Assembly: GCA_050953505.1 (NCBI GenBank)
Contig: JBMNMU010000001.1
Location: forward strand, 1-64,000
Direction of reading: 5' to 3'
DNA from: JBMNMU01 sp050953505
GTDB lineage: Bacteria > Bacillota > Clostridia > Peptostreptococcales > Anaerovoracaceae
Length of the DNA stretch: 64,000 bases
Positions 62,940 to 64,000 of the stretch are shown piece by piece (position 1 is the first letter of the stretch; every line of letters starts with the position of its first letter). Below the pieces are notes generated by a model that was not told the DNA's origin, did not search any database, and saw only the letters and a program-made list of their open reading frames with translations. The position numbers and the translations under genes were made by a program.

Positions 62940-63611
62940 ATGATTGATATACATTCACACGTACTTCCGGGAATGGATGACGGCGCAAAGGATCCGGAGG
63001 AATCAAGGGAACTTATCAATGTCCTGCAAGATCAGGGCGTTACTTTGCTTGTTCTGACACCTCATTATTACCCTCATCAGGAGAGGCTTTCTGATTTTTT
63101 AATCAGGAGAGAAAAAGCCTACCAAAGCATTTCAGACAGCGATATAGAGATGATATTGGCTAGCGAAACCTACCTTTCCGAGCCGCTATTGTCCTATGAT
63201 TCCATAGAAGCGCTTTGCATAGGGGATACCGGCTATCTTTTATTAGAATTGCCTTACCTAGATAAGTGGGGCTCAAGTGTTATGAAACAAATTGAGCAGT
63301 TGATTGCGAAGTATAACGTCAAACCCATCATTGCCCATATAGAAAGATACGAGAGGCCATTAGAGCATCGAAAAGAGCAAATATTAAAGGAGTTAGTGGA
63401 TATGGGGTGCCTACTTCAATTCAACATATACTCAGTAATAAACAAGAGGACTCGGGCATCAACGTTGAAGCTATTAAAGGATGGGTGGGCCGATACGGTA
63501 GGCTCAGACTGCCACAATATGACAACAAGACCTCCCCGGTTTGATGAATTTTATGACATCGTGAATGAAAAACTAGGCGTGAGAAGACCCCAGTGGTGCG
63601 ATCTGTTTTAG
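62940..63611 (+). CDS. CpsB/YwqE-like PHP-domain tyrosine phosphatase
   Basis: 223-aa PHP metallo-phosphatase that dephosphorylates bacterial tyrosine kinases in capsule and exopolysaccharide control. Metal-binding motifs are visible: 'MIDIHSHVLPGMDDGAKDPEES' (HxH and D), 'LVLTPHYYP' (H), 'ILASETYLSEPL' (E), 'KPIIAHIERY' (H) and 'DTVGSDCHNMTTRPP' (D, H). Its length (about 220-250) suits the family. The cognate kinase is not in the window; the partial gene starting at 63951 is too short to judge. Confidence 0.9.
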   Translation: MIDIHSHVLPGMDDGAKDPEESRELINVLQDQGVTLLVLTPHYYPHQERLSDFLIRREKAYQSISDSDIEMILASETYLSEPLLSYDSIEALCIGDTGYLLLELPYLDKWGSSVMKQIEQLIAKYNVKPIIAHIERYERPLEHRKEQILKELVDMGCLLQFNIYSVINKRTRASTLKLLKDGWADTVGSDCHNMTTRPPRFDEFYDIVNEKLGVRRPQWCDLF

Positions 63612-63628
63612 CGGTGTCATGTTTTAGC

Positions 63629-63725
63629 GGTGTCAGACACCATTTGTCGAATTTGAGGCAGAAATGAGCTGTTGCAAGGGACCCGGTGTTTTAAGTTGGA
63701 AAAAGTGCCAGACATGTTTTCCAAC
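63629..63725. repeat. Dispersed intergenic hairpin repeat, copy 5
   Basis: GGTGTCAGACACC at 63629-63641, preceded by a partial start (GCGGTGTCATGTTTTA). The body matches copy 4 closely and ends TTTTCCAAC at 63725. One change (AAAAAGTGCC for AAAAGGTGCC) lies in the loop. Confidence 0.9.
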
Positions 63726-63950
63726 CTGCTTATTGTGGTAGCCAATTGCAGCATCTTACTTACTTAAAGTCTGACAGGGCACTTCCCTTCCCTGTAGATG
63801 AGGTGTCTAATGGACGAGGGATAAGACGTGAATATTTCTAGAAGCAATGGAAGTAGCTGTTAGTGATGATTTATCAGGAAGTAAGCAGCTTTTAGTGCTA
63901 GCTTAACAAGATTGAAACGTCCGGCGAGTAGCATAGAAAGGTATGATTAT
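63726..63950. other. Intergenic leader before the partial gene at the right edge
   Basis: A G+C-mixed stretch with ACAGGGCACTTCCCTTCCCTGT (63773-63794, a small hairpin) and no open frame that I can support. It leads into AGAAAGG before ATG 63951. It may be a leader RNA of the next operon. Confidence 0.3.
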
Positions 63951-64000
63951 ATGGTTGATGGTAGAGTCATAGAAAGATTAACAGATTTTCTAAATGAATC
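63951..64000 (+). CDS. Partial CDS at right edge of window
   Basis: ATG 63951 follows AGAAAGG at 9 bases and the frame stays open to the edge (MVDGRVIERLTDFLNE). A longer start at 63943 (ATGATTATATGG) is in another frame and stops at once. Only 16 residues are visible, so no function can be given. Confidence 0.5.
   Translation, partial: MVDGRVIERLTDFLNE

Noticed and set aside
56229..63725. CRISPR array, because of repeated sequences.
   Set aside because: The five repeats are about 98 bp, separated by kilobases with genes between them, and there are no cas genes.

Overview
The window looks like the chromosome of an anaerobic, low-GC Gram-positive bacterium of the class Clostridia. The host-like part (about 44.8-64 kb) carries an SLH-anchored surface protein, a secreted copper-amine-oxidase-type stalk protein, pgsA, nudC, a BFD-type ferredoxin-like protein and a c-di-GMP phosphodiesterase. 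Strong AGGAGG-type ribosome binding sites occur throughout. Species cannot be named from sequence alone. No tRNA, rRNA or CRISPR array was recognised.

Region 1 (1-25.5 kb, almost all minus strand, visibly richer in G+C) is most of a siphovirus-type prophage read from its early to its late end. The early block runs from a sigma-like factor (25.4 kb) through an SNF2-type helicase, a Pol I-type DNA polymerase, a prim-pol/helicase and a VRR-NUC nuclease to an ArpU/DUF1492-like late regulator (15.9-16.3 kb). A terminator-like hairpin follows. Next come an HNH endonuclease and small terminase, a modification cassette (a divergent S-adenosylmethionine synthetase plus two ParB-fused DNA methyltransferases), a ribbon-helix-helix gene on the opposite strand, and a membrane diguanylate cyclase with intact GGDEF and inhibitory sites. 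The late block runs from large terminase, portal, ClpP-like protease, HK97 capsid and head-tail connectors to the major tail protein. It leaves the window at base 1, so tail, lysis and probably integration genes lie outside.

Region 2 (25.6-44.6 kb, plus strand, AT-richer) is a defence-type island behind a consensus promoter. It starts with an ABC-three-component (ABC-3C) system: a CTD protein, a winged-helix middle component and an SMC/Rad50-like ATPase. An XRE regulator and a radical SAM protein follow. Then comes a translationally coupled set: an unknown 236-aa protein, a PLD-nuclease/SF2 helicase fusion, a 59-aa protein that is easily missed, a DndD/Rad50-like ATPase with a CxxC zinc hook, and a 142-aa protein. 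This is the best candidate here for an undescribed system. The 142-aa gene is broken by an IS21-family element with a clean 5-bp target duplication; removing the element restores the frame. A second, different IS21-family element sits between the start of an AAA ATPase gene and an unrelated-looking C-terminal coding fragment, without a target duplication, which suggests a deletion. The island ends with an unknown gene coupled to a RecQ-type helicase fused to a PD-(D/E)XK-like nuclease domain.

Region 3 (44.8-64 kb) is host-like. It has an ADP-ribosylglycohydrolase fusion, a SEC-C protein, surface proteins, a tandemly duplicated unknown protein, BFD and VOC proteins, pgsA, nudC, a methionine-rich membrane-anchored protein, a response regulator-PAS-GGDEF-EAL protein and a CpsB-type PHP phosphatase. 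Five copies of a roughly 98-bp hairpin-bearing intergenic repeat are scattered through 56.2-63.7 kb.
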